Positions 1-6,872 of a stretch of DNA of 11,267 bases are shown here, piece after piece. Under the pieces are notes generated by a model that was not told where the DNA came from, did not search any database, and worked only from the letters and a program-made list of their open reading frames with translations. This stretch comes from Bacillota bacterium. Its GTDB lineage: Bacteria; Bacillota_I; Bacilli_A; RF39; UBA660. The stretch covers positions 1-11,267 of the forward strand of contig JAEWBI010000021.1 of the NCBI GenBank assembly GCA_023391185.1, given 5' to 3'. The position numbers and the translations under genes are program-made. Every line of letters starts with the position of its first letter. Position 1 is the first letter of the stretch.

Positions 1-881
1 CAGTACCTGCAGTTAATAATGCGGTTAAAAAGTCGCAAGAAAGGGCGTTAAAAGCACAGGAAGATGCAATAATAGAGTCTGCAAAAAAATATGCTTTAGA
101 AAATATTGAAATACTTCCTAAAATAGATTCTGGTCAAAAAATTATATATGTAGGAGACTTGGTGGAAGAAGGGTATTTAGATAACATTCCTTTAAATCCT
201 ATTACTAATAAAAAAATGTCTGATTGTATAACTGTAACATATATAGAGTCTAAAGATAAATATACTTATACGTACGGAGAATGCAATATTAATGAAATGG
301 TCACAAATACTTATCCAAGCGGAGATAGAATGATAATAATTTCTGACAGTGAAGATGAAGAAGTAATGACAATTAGTCAAATTTTTGGACAGGATTCTAT
401 ATTTTCTTCTAATAATGAGAGTGAAAGATTATTAGAAGAATATGGTGAAGAAAATATATATACTTCAGAAATGACAGCAGTAGTTTTTGACAATAATGAT
501 AAAGCTTTAGATTATATGCTTTTATTTAAAATAGGAATAGAAAATAATGATATTTACATGGATTTATACAATTTATTTTCTAGCGTAATAACAAAATATA
601 ATATTGAAAATACTGATGTTCCAATGCATATATTTGGATATCCAGAAAATTTATCAATTTATTTTGGATTTAGTATGAAAGATATGATGGCAAGCGGAGA
701 ACTTGAATACTCACCATTATATGATGAGCAACTTAATATTTTGAGTTATAAAAACATACATACAGCAAGTGATCTTTGTGAAGCTATGTATGATTTATAT
801 TTAGAAGAAAATCCGGGTTCAACTGACCCATTTGAATGTCCTTTTCAGTCAAATAATTTAATTGAAATGAAATTGAATTAG
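1..881 (+). CDS. Prepilin-like (type IV pilin fold) surface protein, 5'-truncated by window edge
   Basis: The frame is open from base 3 to the TAG at 879-881 (292 residues). The start lies upstream of the window. The first visible residues, VPAVNNAVKKSQERALKAQE, match what follows the GFTLIE hydrophobic helix in type IV prepilins and pseudopilins; the complete prepilin at 10552 has the equivalent IPVVNNIVKESRK. Next come an amphipathic helix, the segment YVGDLVEEGYLDNIPLNP typical of Gram-positive pseudopilin-like proteins, and Cys residues in SDCITV and YGEC that could form a disulfide. The rest (about 190 residues) is acidic, low in known motifs, and has two further Cys (DLCEAM, FECPF). I infer export, prepilin-peptidase processing and a surface location, with the C-terminal domain outside. 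No assembly ATPase, platform protein or peptidase is visible. The family call rests on the N-terminal helix; the C-terminal function is unknown. TTG at 159 is internal, not the start. No intrinsic terminator follows the stop. Confidence 0.75.
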   Translation, partial: VPAVNNAVKKSQERALKAQEDAIIESAKKYALENIEILPKIDSGQKIIYVGDLVEEGYLDNIPLNPITNKKMSDCITVTYIESKDKYTYTYGECNINEMVTNTYPSGDRMIIISDSEDEEVMTISQIFGQDSIFSSNNESERLLEEYGEENIYTSEMTAVVFDNNDKALDYMLLFKIGIENNDIYMDLYNLFSSVITKYNIENTDVPMHIFGYPENLSIYFGFSMKDMMASGELEYSPLYDEQLNILSYKNIHTASDLCEAMYDLYLEENPGSTDPFECPFQSNNLIEMKLN

Positions 882-887
882 TGATGA

Positions 888-916
888 TTGACATTATTAT
901 ATTTATGTAATATAAT
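888..916 (+). promoter_or_regulatory. Sigma-A promoter of glyQS
   Basis: A consensus -35 TTGACA (888-893) and a consensus -10 TATAAT (911-916) are separated by exactly 17 bases. Transcription should begin near 921-924. The promoter starts seven bases after the stop of the pilin-like gene. An 8-bp perfect inverted repeat, ATTTATGT (901-908) and ACATAAAT (922-929), brackets the -10 box and the expected start site, which may be an operator or chance in AT-rich DNA. Confidence 0.8.
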
Positions 917-920
917 TAAT

Positions 921-1038
921 AACATAAATGCGATGATGGTGTGGAAAACCGGAGTAATATAAATTAAGCTGATTCTTCTAGAATAAGTAAGGTGGAACCG
1001 CTCCAATGGAGTCCTTACAATTATTCTAGAAGTTTTTT
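921..1038 (+). promoter_or_regulatory. Glycine-type T-box riboswitch leader, unusually short
   Basis: The T-box antiterminator is clear. Arm GTAAGG (987-992) pairs with CCTTAC (1013-1018), the bulge is TGGAACC (993-999), and the upper helix GCTCC (1000-1004)/GGAGT (1008-1012) closes loop AAT. The bulge TGGA would pair with an uncharged tRNA ending UCCA, which fits tRNA-Gly (discriminator U) and the glycyl-tRNA synthetase downstream. A small hairpin at 972-984 (ATTCT/AGAAT) sits where Stem III normally lies. Upstream of the antiterminator there are only about 65 transcribed bases, too few for a canonical two-part Stem I. GGA triplets at 943-945, in a possible 7-base loop closed by GGT/ACC (938-940/948-950), and at 951-953 could act as a glycine specifier, but that is speculative. 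The known role of this class is to read through to the synthetase gene when tRNA-Gly is uncharged. Confidence 0.85.
975..1038 (+). terminator. Attenuator terminator of the glyQS T-box leader
   Basis: A perfect 12-bp stem forms between CTTCTAGAATAA (975-986) and TTATTCTAGAAG (1021-1032), followed directly by six T (1033-1038). The antiterminator element lies wholly inside this hairpin as its apical part. The 5' strand of the stem (975-984) is also the 3' half of the small Stem III-like hairpin at 972-984, so those two foldings exclude each other. It ends about 20 bases before the glyQS start codon. Confidence 0.7.
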
Positions 1039-1057
1039 AATTAGAGGGAGAGATAAT

Positions 1058-2428
1058 ATGGAAGAATTAACAATGGAAAAATTAGTAAACATATGTAAGC
1101 AATATGGATTTATATTTCAAGGAAGTGAAATATATGGAGGTTTAGCTAACACTTGGGATTACGGTCCACTAGGATCTAGATTAAAAAATAATGTAAAAGA
1201 TGCATGGAGAAAAAGATTTATTCAAGAAAGGTCAAGTAGTTATGAACTTGATGCTGATATTCTTATGCATCCTAGAGTATGGGAAGCAAGCGGGCATGTT
1301 AGTAGTTTCTCAGATCCGCTTATTGATTGTAAAGGATGCAAAATGCGTCATAGAGCAGATAATTTAATTGATGCTTTTAACCCAGCTGTACATGCTGATG
1401 GAATGACACAAGAAGAAATGATGCAGTATATCAAAGATAATAAAATTCCATGTCCAAAATGCGGAAGTTTAGATTATACTGATATAAGGCAATTTAATTT
1501 AATGTTTCAGACTTATCGTGGAGTAACTCAAGATTCTAAAAACATTGTATATTTGCGTCCAGAGAATGCTCAAGGAGAATATGTAAATTATTTAAATGTT
1601 CAAAGAAGTATGAGATGTAAACTACCATTTTCAATAGGTCAAATTGGTAAAGCATTTAGAAATGAAATTACTCCAGGTAACTTTATTTTTAGAACAATTG
1701 AATTTGAACAAATGGAGTTTCAAACATTTTGTAAAGAAGGTAATGATACAGAATTATATGATCATTTTAAAGAGTATGGTAAAAAGTTCTTTATGGATTT
1801 AGGATTACCTGAAGATAAGTTACGCTTTCATGATCATGAAAAATTGGCTCATTATGCTAAGAGTGCATGTGATATAGAATATAAGTTTCCATTTGGGTGG
1901 GGAGAAATTAATGGTACTCACAATAGAACTAATTTTGATTTAACTAGACACCAAGAATATAGTGGTCAAAATATGAATTACCTAGATCCTGAAACAAATG
2001 AAAAATACATACCATTCATAATTGAATCAACATATGGTTTAGGAAGAACAGTTTTAGCTATTCTTTGTGAAGCATATCATGCAGAAAAACTTGAAAATGG
2101 TGAGATAAGAGAAGTTATGTCTTTACATCCATCATTAGCTCCTTATAAAGTAGCTGTACTGCCACTTATGAAAAAGTTTCATCAAGATAAAGCTAACGAA
2201 GTATATGAAATGCTTTCAAAAAACTTTATGACTACATATGATGAATCTGGTAATATAGGTAAGAGATATAGAAGACAAGATATAGTAGGTACTCCATTTT
2301 GTGTAACTATTGATGAAGATACACTTTCTAATAATACTGTAACAGTAAGAGATAGAGATACTATGGCACAAGTAATTATTAGTATAGATGAACTTACAAA
2401 CTATATTAATGAAAAAATAAAATTTTAA
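1058..2428 (+). CDS. glyQS: Glycyl-tRNA synthetase, single-chain dimeric (alpha2) type
   Basis: This cytoplasmic class II synthetase charges tRNA-Gly with glycine using ATP. The protein has 456 residues, near the size of the single-chain Firmicute enzymes. Visible features in order: the N-terminal GSEIYGGLANTWDYGPLG block that marks the alpha2 type; a CxxC pair at 91/94 and another at 132/135, probably a zinc site; motif 2 with FRNE at 200-203; motif 3 with GLGR at 327-330; and an anticodon-binding domain from about residue 362 (PYKVAVLPL). The start is ATG 1058, behind the Shine-Dalgarno-like AGAGGGAGAG (1043-1052). An in-frame GTG at 992 lies inside the T-box bulge and would add 22 residues encoded by the attenuator, so I reject it. 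The gene has its own promoter, T-box and downstream terminator. Glycyl-tRNA made here could also supply the Fem-family transferase at 5591. No defect is seen. Confidence 0.97.
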   Translation: MEELTMEKLVNICKQYGFIFQGSEIYGGLANTWDYGPLGSRLKNNVKDAWRKRFIQERSSSYELDADILMHPRVWEASGHVSSFSDPLIDCKGCKMRHRADNLIDAFNPAVHADGMTQEEMMQYIKDNKIPCPKCGSLDYTDIRQFNLMFQTYRGVTQDSKNIVYLRPENAQGEYVNYLNVQRSMRCKLPFSIGQIGKAFRNEITPGNFIFRTIEFEQMEFQTFCKEGNDTELYDHFKEYGKKFFMDLGLPEDKLRFHDHEKLAHYAKSACDIEYKFPFGWGEINGTHNRTNFDLTRHQEYSGQNMNYLDPETNEKYIPFIIESTYGLGRTVLAILCEAYHAEKLENGEIREVMSLHPSLAPYKVAVLPLMKKFHQDKANEVYEMLSKNFMTTYDESGNIGKRYRRQDIVGTPFCVTIDEDTLSNNTVTVRDRDTMAQVIISIDELTNYINEKIKF

Positions 2429-2452
2429 AGATACGATATCGTATCTTTTTTT
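2427..2452 (+). terminator. Intrinsic terminator after glyQS
   Basis: The 22-bp palindrome AAAGATACGAT/ATCGTATCTTT (2427-2448) overlaps the last bases of the stop codon and runs into seven T (2446-2452). It separates glyQS from the spoIIID-like gene. Confidence 0.9.
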
Positions 2453-2458
2453 GTATTA

Positions 2459-2487
2459 TTAGCCCTTTTTTTAAATGTGAATATAAT
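2459..2487 (+). promoter_or_regulatory. Possible promoter of the spoIIID-like gene
   Basis: A consensus -10 TATAAT (2482-2487) lies 17 bases after a weak -35 TTAGCC (2459-2464). Transcription would start near 2494, leaving a leader of only about 13 bases that still contains AGAAGG. A sporulation sigma factor may be used instead, and I cannot identify its boxes. Weak call. Confidence 0.3.
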
Positions 2488-2506
2488 AATTAGAGAGAAG
2501 GTAAAA

Positions 2507-2794
2507 ATGGGAAGAAATAAATACAGACTAGATTATGTAAGTGAAAGAGTGTTAAGCGAAACAAAATACTTTTTGTTAGCCCAATCAACTCTTGCTAAAA
2601 CTGCAAGATTTTCTTGTCGTAGTACTTCAACTATTTATAGGGATTTTAATGAAAAACTACCTAAGATAAATGCAGAGTTATATAGAGAAGTGCGCATGCA
2701 AATAGAGAGAAATAAAAGAGGTAAAAAAATAGCTAATAACGGAACTACAAAACAAAAAAGCTTAGTAAAACAAAATACAAAACCAAGATGTTAA
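2507..2794 (+). CDS. spoIIID: SpoIIID-like sporulation transcriptional regulator
   Basis: A small basic DNA-binding protein of 95 residues, close to the roughly 93 of Bacillus subtilis SpoIIID. The helix-turn-helix covers about residues 27-50 (STLAKTARFSCRSTSTIYRD) and is followed by the family block EKLPKINAELYREV, which closely resembles the SpoIIID pattern (T-E-R-L-P-E-I-N-x-x-L-x-x-E-V). The tail is rich in Lys and Arg. In Bacillus and Clostridium this protein switches genes on and off in the mother cell after sigma-E. I chose ATG 2507 because AGAGAGAAGG (2492-2501) sits five bases ahead of it; the in-frame GTG at 2477 has no ribosome site. Terminators on both sides make it a single-gene unit. 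No other sporulation gene is visible except the flippase at 6873, whose family includes SpoVB. Family is confident; a present role in sporulation is inferred. Confidence 0.85.
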   Translation: MGRNKYRLDYVSERVLSETKYFLLAQSTLAKTARFSCRSTSTIYRDFNEKLPKINAELYREVRMQIERNKRGKKIANNGTTKQKSLVKQNTKPRC

Positions 2795-2819
2795 AATATA
2801 GTAACATCTTGGTTTTATT
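2780..2819 (+). terminator. Intrinsic terminator overlapping the end of spoIIID
   Basis: A 14-bp perfect stem (2780-2793 with 2802-2815) closes an 8-base loop (2794-2801) and leads into a T-rich stretch. The 5' arm encodes the last residues (KPRC) and most of the stop codon, so coding sequence and terminator share bases. Confidence 0.85.
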
Positions 2820-2859
2820 ATATAAAACACAAAAATAATATAAAAGAAGTGCATATACA

Positions 2860-2868
2860 TGTTATAAT
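2860..2868 (+). promoter_or_regulatory. Extended -10 promoter of the YfhO-type gene
   Basis: TGTTATAAT is an exact extended -10 (TGn plus TATAAT at 2863-2868). No good -35 is seen at the usual distance, which is common for extended -10 promoters. The ribosome site GGTGAT (2885-2890) follows, three bases before ATG 2894. Confidence 0.5.
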
Positions 2869-2893
2869 ATAATAGATTAGAAATGGTGATAGT

Positions 2894-5479
2894 ATGAAAG
2901 AAAATATTAAAAGTAAATTACATTATTTAATAGCTCCGTTAATTGTATTAATTACTTTTACAGTAATAATGATTATTAAAGGAATGCACCCATTTGGTAC
3001 TAATTTAATAGCAAATTTAAATATGGATGATGTTTATATTCCAGCATATTATAAACTTTATGATGTACTTCATGGTAATGCTAGTATATTTTATGATTAT
3101 AATTTAGGTGGTGGTACCAATATATTAGGTACACTTATAAGTAATGGATTATTAAGTCCATTATCATGGATTGTATATTTTTCTTCTAGGAGTTATATAC
3201 CATATTTTATGACATTTATAGTATTATTTAAATTTATGTTTATTAGTATTACATCATATTATGCATTTAGTAAATTATTTAAAAATACTGGAAGATTTTA
3301 TAATATTTTATTTAGTCTTATTTATACTTTATCTGGTTATACAATTTTAATGTATTCCAATATAATATGGTTAGAAAACATTGCGTTATTGCCACTTTTA
3401 GTTTTAGGATTAAAAAATATATTTGATAACAAAAAGAGTAAATTATTTGTTGTTGCTTTAGTTCTAAGTTTAATAAATAATTATCAAATATCATTTATGA
3501 TTATAGCTTTTTTAATAATTTTTACTTGTTTAGGACTTTATTATTTAGTAAGTAAAAAAGATAGAAAAGAACTAGCAACTAAAGTATTAACATATATAGT
3601 ATTCTCAATATTAATATCAGCTTTTGCTACTTTGCCTTGTATTATGCAGGTTGAGAGTAGTTATAAGTTAGTTTCTGATTTGAATGAATCCTACTTATTG
3701 GAAAAAATAATATACTTTTTTCCAATAACATTAATAATTATTCTTTTTATAAAACAAATTACTAATAGAAAAAAGGATAAGAAATACTCAATATTTTATT
3801 TATTATTATTTATTTTAAGTAGTATTGGTGTATTTGTCCCTAGAATTAGTGAAGTTATTAATACAGGAACATACTCTAATTTTCCGTTCAAATACGGTTT
3901 TATTCCTATATTTGTTTTGATATTAGGCAGTATGCACTATTTAAATAATAATAAAATCATTTTGAAAACAAAAGTTAATAAAAACTTTGCTTTAGCTGCA
4001 TATATTATCTTAAATATATTTTTAATATATATAATAAATACATTTAAAAATGTAATGTTAGATAGTAATATTAGTGTAGATATTCAGTATGTTAAGCAGT
4101 TTATAGCGCTTTTTGTTATCTTTATAGTTAATTTATTAATTATATATGTAGCGCTTTTAAATTCCGAGAAATATAGAAAGTTCTTACTTATTTATAGTAC
4201 TTGCGTAAGTATTATAATATTTGGTTATTTTGCAATTCCAAAATTATCATCGACAATTAAATTAAAGGAATTTGAGGAAAGTATCCCATCTTATTCAGAT
4301 AGTATGTATCGTTATAAAGATAATACTTTATCTTTAGGAGCAAACTTTTCGCAAGTTCTTAATTTACCATCAAATTCCTCATTTACTAATACTAATCTAA
4401 AGAGCCAGTATAAAAATCATTATAAATTAGGTTATCTAACTGAAGGATTAAGTCTTTATTCTACAGGTGGCACAATATTTTCAGACTTAATATCAGCAAA
4501 TAAGTATATTATAAGTTATCAACAATTACCAGATAATTTATATAAGCTAGTAAAAGAAAATAATGGTGTATACTACTATGAAAGTAAGTATAACTTATCA
4601 TTCGCAATTCCTTATTTTGGTGATACATATAGTGATTATGGTGGTTCTATATTTGATTATCAAAATAATATCTATCAAAAACTATTTGGTAAAAAAGAAA
4701 ACATAATAGATATTAGTAAACCTTCTTTTAAGTATGAAAATATTGATGTTACTGATGAAAACTATTATTATCCTACTGCTGAAGAATCATCAATAAAATT
4801 TAAGACTGAAGTAAAAGGACTAAGTAATTTATATATTAATTTAGACATAGAGTATGGAAATGTTTATGCAATATTAGTAAATGGAGTGGCTATAAAGAAT
4901 CCAACTCGTACGAATAGGCAAAATAAAACTTTCCCTATATCAGATCAGACAACTATATTATTAGGACAATTTGAAAACGAAACTGTAGAAGTTAGTTTGA
5001 AAACAGAAGGAGTAATTATTAATAATTATGAATTAGGCATGATAAACATTGATAAGTTCATAAACTTAGTAGAAGATAACAAAGAAAATATTTTAGTAAG
5101 TACTAAAATGAGCACTATGAAGATCAGTTATAATAATATTAATAATAATAAGTCTTTATTATTACCAATAAACTATAGTGATGGATTCACTATAACTAAT
5201 AATAATAAAGAGATATCGTATACTTCTAATTTTAATAATTATATTTCAGTAGATTTGGAAGAAGGAAATAACTATATAGTAATCAAATATAAGCCGAAAT
5301 ATTTTAACCTGGGTTTATATTTAACAATAATTACTATTTTAGTATCTAATTTGTTTATTTACTTAAATAAAAAAGTTAATCTTTTTAAAAATAGAATATA
5401 TTGTAATACTATGTCAACTATTCTATATATTTTAGGGGCAATACTATTTTTAAAAGTATATATTTTATCACTTTTTTAA
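2894..5479 (+). CDS. YfhO-family polytopic membrane protein, probable GT-C glycosyltransferase
   Basis: The 861-residue protein has the YfhO layout. A first membrane helix (about 11-30) is followed by an outside loop with MDDVYIPAYY (Asp45/Asp46) and the glycine-rich YNLGGGTNILG. Many hydrophobic helices run to about residue 455. A large, mostly non-hydrophobic, probably extracytoplasmic domain follows (about 455-800), then two C-terminal helices (about 805-825 and 840-861). YfhO proteins are GT-C-type enzymes; the B. subtilis member has been linked to adding sugar to lipoteichoic acid from an undecaprenyl-linked donor, with Asp in the first loop as the expected catalytic region. The acceptor here cannot be told. 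No CsbB-like lipid-sugar synthase is adjacent. The start ATG 2894 has GGTGAT at 2885-2890 ahead of it. The gene is a single unit between two terminators. The C-terminal domain is rich in Asn, with runs of AAT codons near 5133-5150. Confidence 0.8.
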   Translation: MKENIKSKLHYLIAPLIVLITFTVIMIIKGMHPFGTNLIANLNMDDVYIPAYYKLYDVLHGNASIFYDYNLGGGTNILGTLISNGLLSPLSWIVYFSSRSYIPYFMTFIVLFKFMFISITSYYAFSKLFKNTGRFYNILFSLIYTLSGYTILMYSNIIWLENIALLPLLVLGLKNIFDNKKSKLFVVALVLSLINNYQISFMIIAFLIIFTCLGLYYLVSKKDRKELATKVLTYIVFSILISAFATLPCIMQVESSYKLVSDLNESYLLEKIIYFFPITLIIILFIKQITNRKKDKKYSIFYLLLFILSSIGVFVPRISEVINTGTYSNFPFKYGFIPIFVLILGSMHYLNNNKIILKTKVNKNFALAAYIILNIFLIYIINTFKNVMLDSNISVDIQYVKQFIALFVIFIVNLLIIYVALLNSEKYRKFLLIYSTCVSIIIFGYFAIPKLSSTIKLKEFEESIPSYSDSMYRYKDNTLSLGANFSQVLNLPSNSSFTNTNLKSQYKNHYKLGYLTEGLSLYSTGGTIFSDLISANKYIISYQQLPDNLYKLVKENNGVYYYESKYNLSFAIPYFGDTYSDYGGSIFDYQNNIYQKLFGKKENIIDISKPSFKYENIDVTDENYYYPTAEESSIKFKTEVKGLSNLYINLDIEYGNVYAILVNGVAIKNPTRTNRQNKTFPISDQTTILLGQFENETVEVSLKTEGVIINNYELGMINIDKFINLVEDNKENILVSTKMSTMKISYNNINNNKSLLLPINYSDGFTITNNNKEISYTSNFNNYISVDLEEGNNYIVIKYKPKYFNLGLYLTIITILVSNLFIYLNKKVNLFKNRIYCNTMSTILYILGAILFLKVYILSLF

Positions 5480-5480
5480 G

Positions 5481-5501
5481 AAGAGCATTACGCTCTTTTT
5501 T
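5481..5501 (+). terminator. Intrinsic terminator after the YfhO-type gene
   Basis: Stem AAGAGC (5481-5486)/GCTCTT (5492-5497) with loop ATTAC, ending in six T (5496-5501), directly after the stop codon. Confidence 0.85.
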
Positions 5502-5552
5502 GTTTTATTAGACATAACACTTCTAACGATGTTCTTGTTAAATATACCAATA

Positions 5553-5574
5553 TATGATAAACTTATATAAGTTT
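5553..5574 (+). promoter_or_regulatory. Possible -10 and 16-bp palindrome upstream of the Fem-family gene
   Basis: AAACTTATATAAGTTT (5559-5574) is a perfect palindrome just after a -10-like TATGAT (5553-5558), so it would centre on the expected transcription start. No convincing -35 is found. It ends immediately before the ribosome site AGAGGG (5576-5581). It could be an operator or simply AT-rich chance. Confidence 0.3.
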
Positions 5575-5590
5575 AAGAGGGATGATAAAA

Positions 5591-6871
5591 ATGAAATTTG
5601 TAACAAATATAAGTGAAGAAGAATATGAAAAATTTGTTAGTAATAGTAGCAAATCACATTTTATGCAAAGTTATTACTGGGGACAAGTAATGAAGTATAA
5701 AAAATTTGTTCCTCATTATGTTGGCATTAAAAAAAATGATGAACTTGTCGCAACGGCATTACTTTTAGAGAAAAAAATGTTTAATAATTTAAGTTATTTT
5801 TATTGTCCAAGAGGATATATTTTGGATTATAGTGATTTTGAGTTGTTAGAAAATTTCACTAAAGAACTTAAAAAATATGCCAAAGATAAGCACGCTATAT
5901 ACATAAAAATAGATCCAGATATAAAAAGACATAATTTAGATCCAGAAGGTAATATAGATAATTCTTTTAATAATTATAAACTTATGGATAAATTATCTAA
6001 ATTAGGGTATAAACACAAGGGGTTTAATACTGATTTTGTTAATGAACAACCTAGATTTACTTTTAGATTAAATCTAGAAGATGATTTTGAAAATATATAT
6101 TCTAGAATGCATGCAACTACAAGAAAAATTTTAAATAAAAAAAATGAGTATGATTTAATAACTTATATAGGTACTGTTAAGGATATTCCTGATTTTTACA
6201 TTACTATGGAAGAAACAGCCGAAAGGGAAGGGCTGGCTTGTAATCCAGTAAAATATTATGAAGAGTTTTATAAAATATTAAATGAACATGGTATGAGTGA
6301 TATATATGTAGTTAAGGTAGATATTAGTAAATTAAAGGAAATATATCAAAGTAAAATAGATGAATTAAATAAGAATATTGACAATCTTGAAACTAAATCA
6401 TTCGGTAATAAGCAAAAAACAGAAAACAAAATAAATGAATTAAAAAATGAAATAAGTAAGGTTCAAAAAGATTTTGATCTTGTTAATCAAGTTCATGAAA
6501 AAGAAGTTATTCTGTCATCTATTATAACTGTTAAATATAATGATAAAGTATGGACTGTTCATGGCGGTAATACTACTTTACTTCGTAATTTAAATTCAAA
6601 TTACTGGCTATACTATACAATTATAAAAGATGCACATGATAATGGATATAAAGTTATTGATTTCTTTGGTACAAGTGGTATAGCTAATCCAGATAAATCT
6701 AATCCAATATATGGCATACATAATTTTAAAAAGAGATTAGGTGGAGAGTACACTGAATTTATTGGTGAGTATGATTTAATATGTAATAAGTTTATGTATA
6801 ATTTATATAACACTATTGTTCCATTAAGAAGAAAGATTGTTAAAGCAAGATTAAAAAAGAAAGGTAAGTAA
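5591..6871 (+). CDS. FemX/MurM-like peptidoglycan-bridge aminoacyltransferase (FemAB family)
   Basis: Fem-family enzymes work at the inner face of the membrane. They move an amino acid from aminoacyl-tRNA onto the stem peptide of lipid II to build the interpeptide bridge. The 426-residue protein has the family's two GNAT-like halves: the N-terminal SHFMQSYYWGQVMK and YCPRGYILDY blocks, the LNLEDDFENIYSRMHATTRKILNK region, and the C-terminal VHGGNTT, NSNYWLYYTIIKDAHDNGYK and IDFFGTSG blocks. An antiparallel coiled-coil arm lies at about residues 247-307, typical of FemA/FemX. The amino acid (Gly, Ala or Ser) cannot be read from the sequence; the T-box-controlled glycyl-tRNA synthetase nearby makes glycine plausible. 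I prefer ATG 5591 because AGAGGG (5576-5581) directly abuts the alternative ATG at 5582, leaving no spacer. The flippase gene starts one base after the stop, so the two are almost surely co-transcribed and translationally coupled. Confidence 0.88.
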   Translation: MKFVTNISEEEYEKFVSNSSKSHFMQSYYWGQVMKYKKFVPHYVGIKKNDELVATALLLEKKMFNNLSYFYCPRGYILDYSDFELLENFTKELKKYAKDKHAIYIKIDPDIKRHNLDPEGNIDNSFNNYKLMDKLSKLGYKHKGFNTDFVNEQPRFTFRLNLEDDFENIYSRMHATTRKILNKKNEYDLITYIGTVKDIPDFYITMEETAEREGLACNPVKYYEEFYKILNEHGMSDIYVVKVDISKLKEIYQSKIDELNKNIDNLETKSFGNKQKTENKINELKNEISKVQKDFDLVNQVHEKEVILSSIITVKYNDKVWTVHGGNTTLLRNLNSNYWLYYTIIKDAHDNGYKVIDFFGTSGIANPDKSNPIYGIHNFKKRLGGEYTEFIGEYDLICNKFMYNLYNTIVPLRRKIVKARLKKKGK

Positions 6872-6872
6872 T

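Noticed and set aside
159..161. TTG as start of the left-edge gene
   Set aside because: The frame is open to the window edge and upstream codons encode clear pilin-helix sequence, so the true start is outside the window.
192..380. Reverse-strand open frame of 62 codons
   Set aside because: It is antisense to the pilin-like gene, has no ribosome site or known motif, and looks like a shadow of AT-rich coding sequence.
992..1057. In-frame GTG extension of glyQS by 22 residues
   Set aside because: These bases form the T-box bulge, antiterminator and terminator; no ribosome site precedes the GTG, and the family block begins just after ATG 1058.
2477..2506. GTG start adding ten residues to the SpoIIID-like protein
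   Set aside because: No ribosome site lies ahead of it, whereas ATG 2507 has a strong one; the shorter length matches the family.
5133..5150. AAT/ATT-rich run as a possible tandem repeat
   Set aside because: It encodes an Asn-rich stretch in a surface domain of an AT-rich genome and has no regular unit.
5582..5590. ATG three codons upstream of the chosen Fem start
   Set aside because: AGAGGG directly abuts this ATG with no spacer; ATG 5591 has a normal distance.
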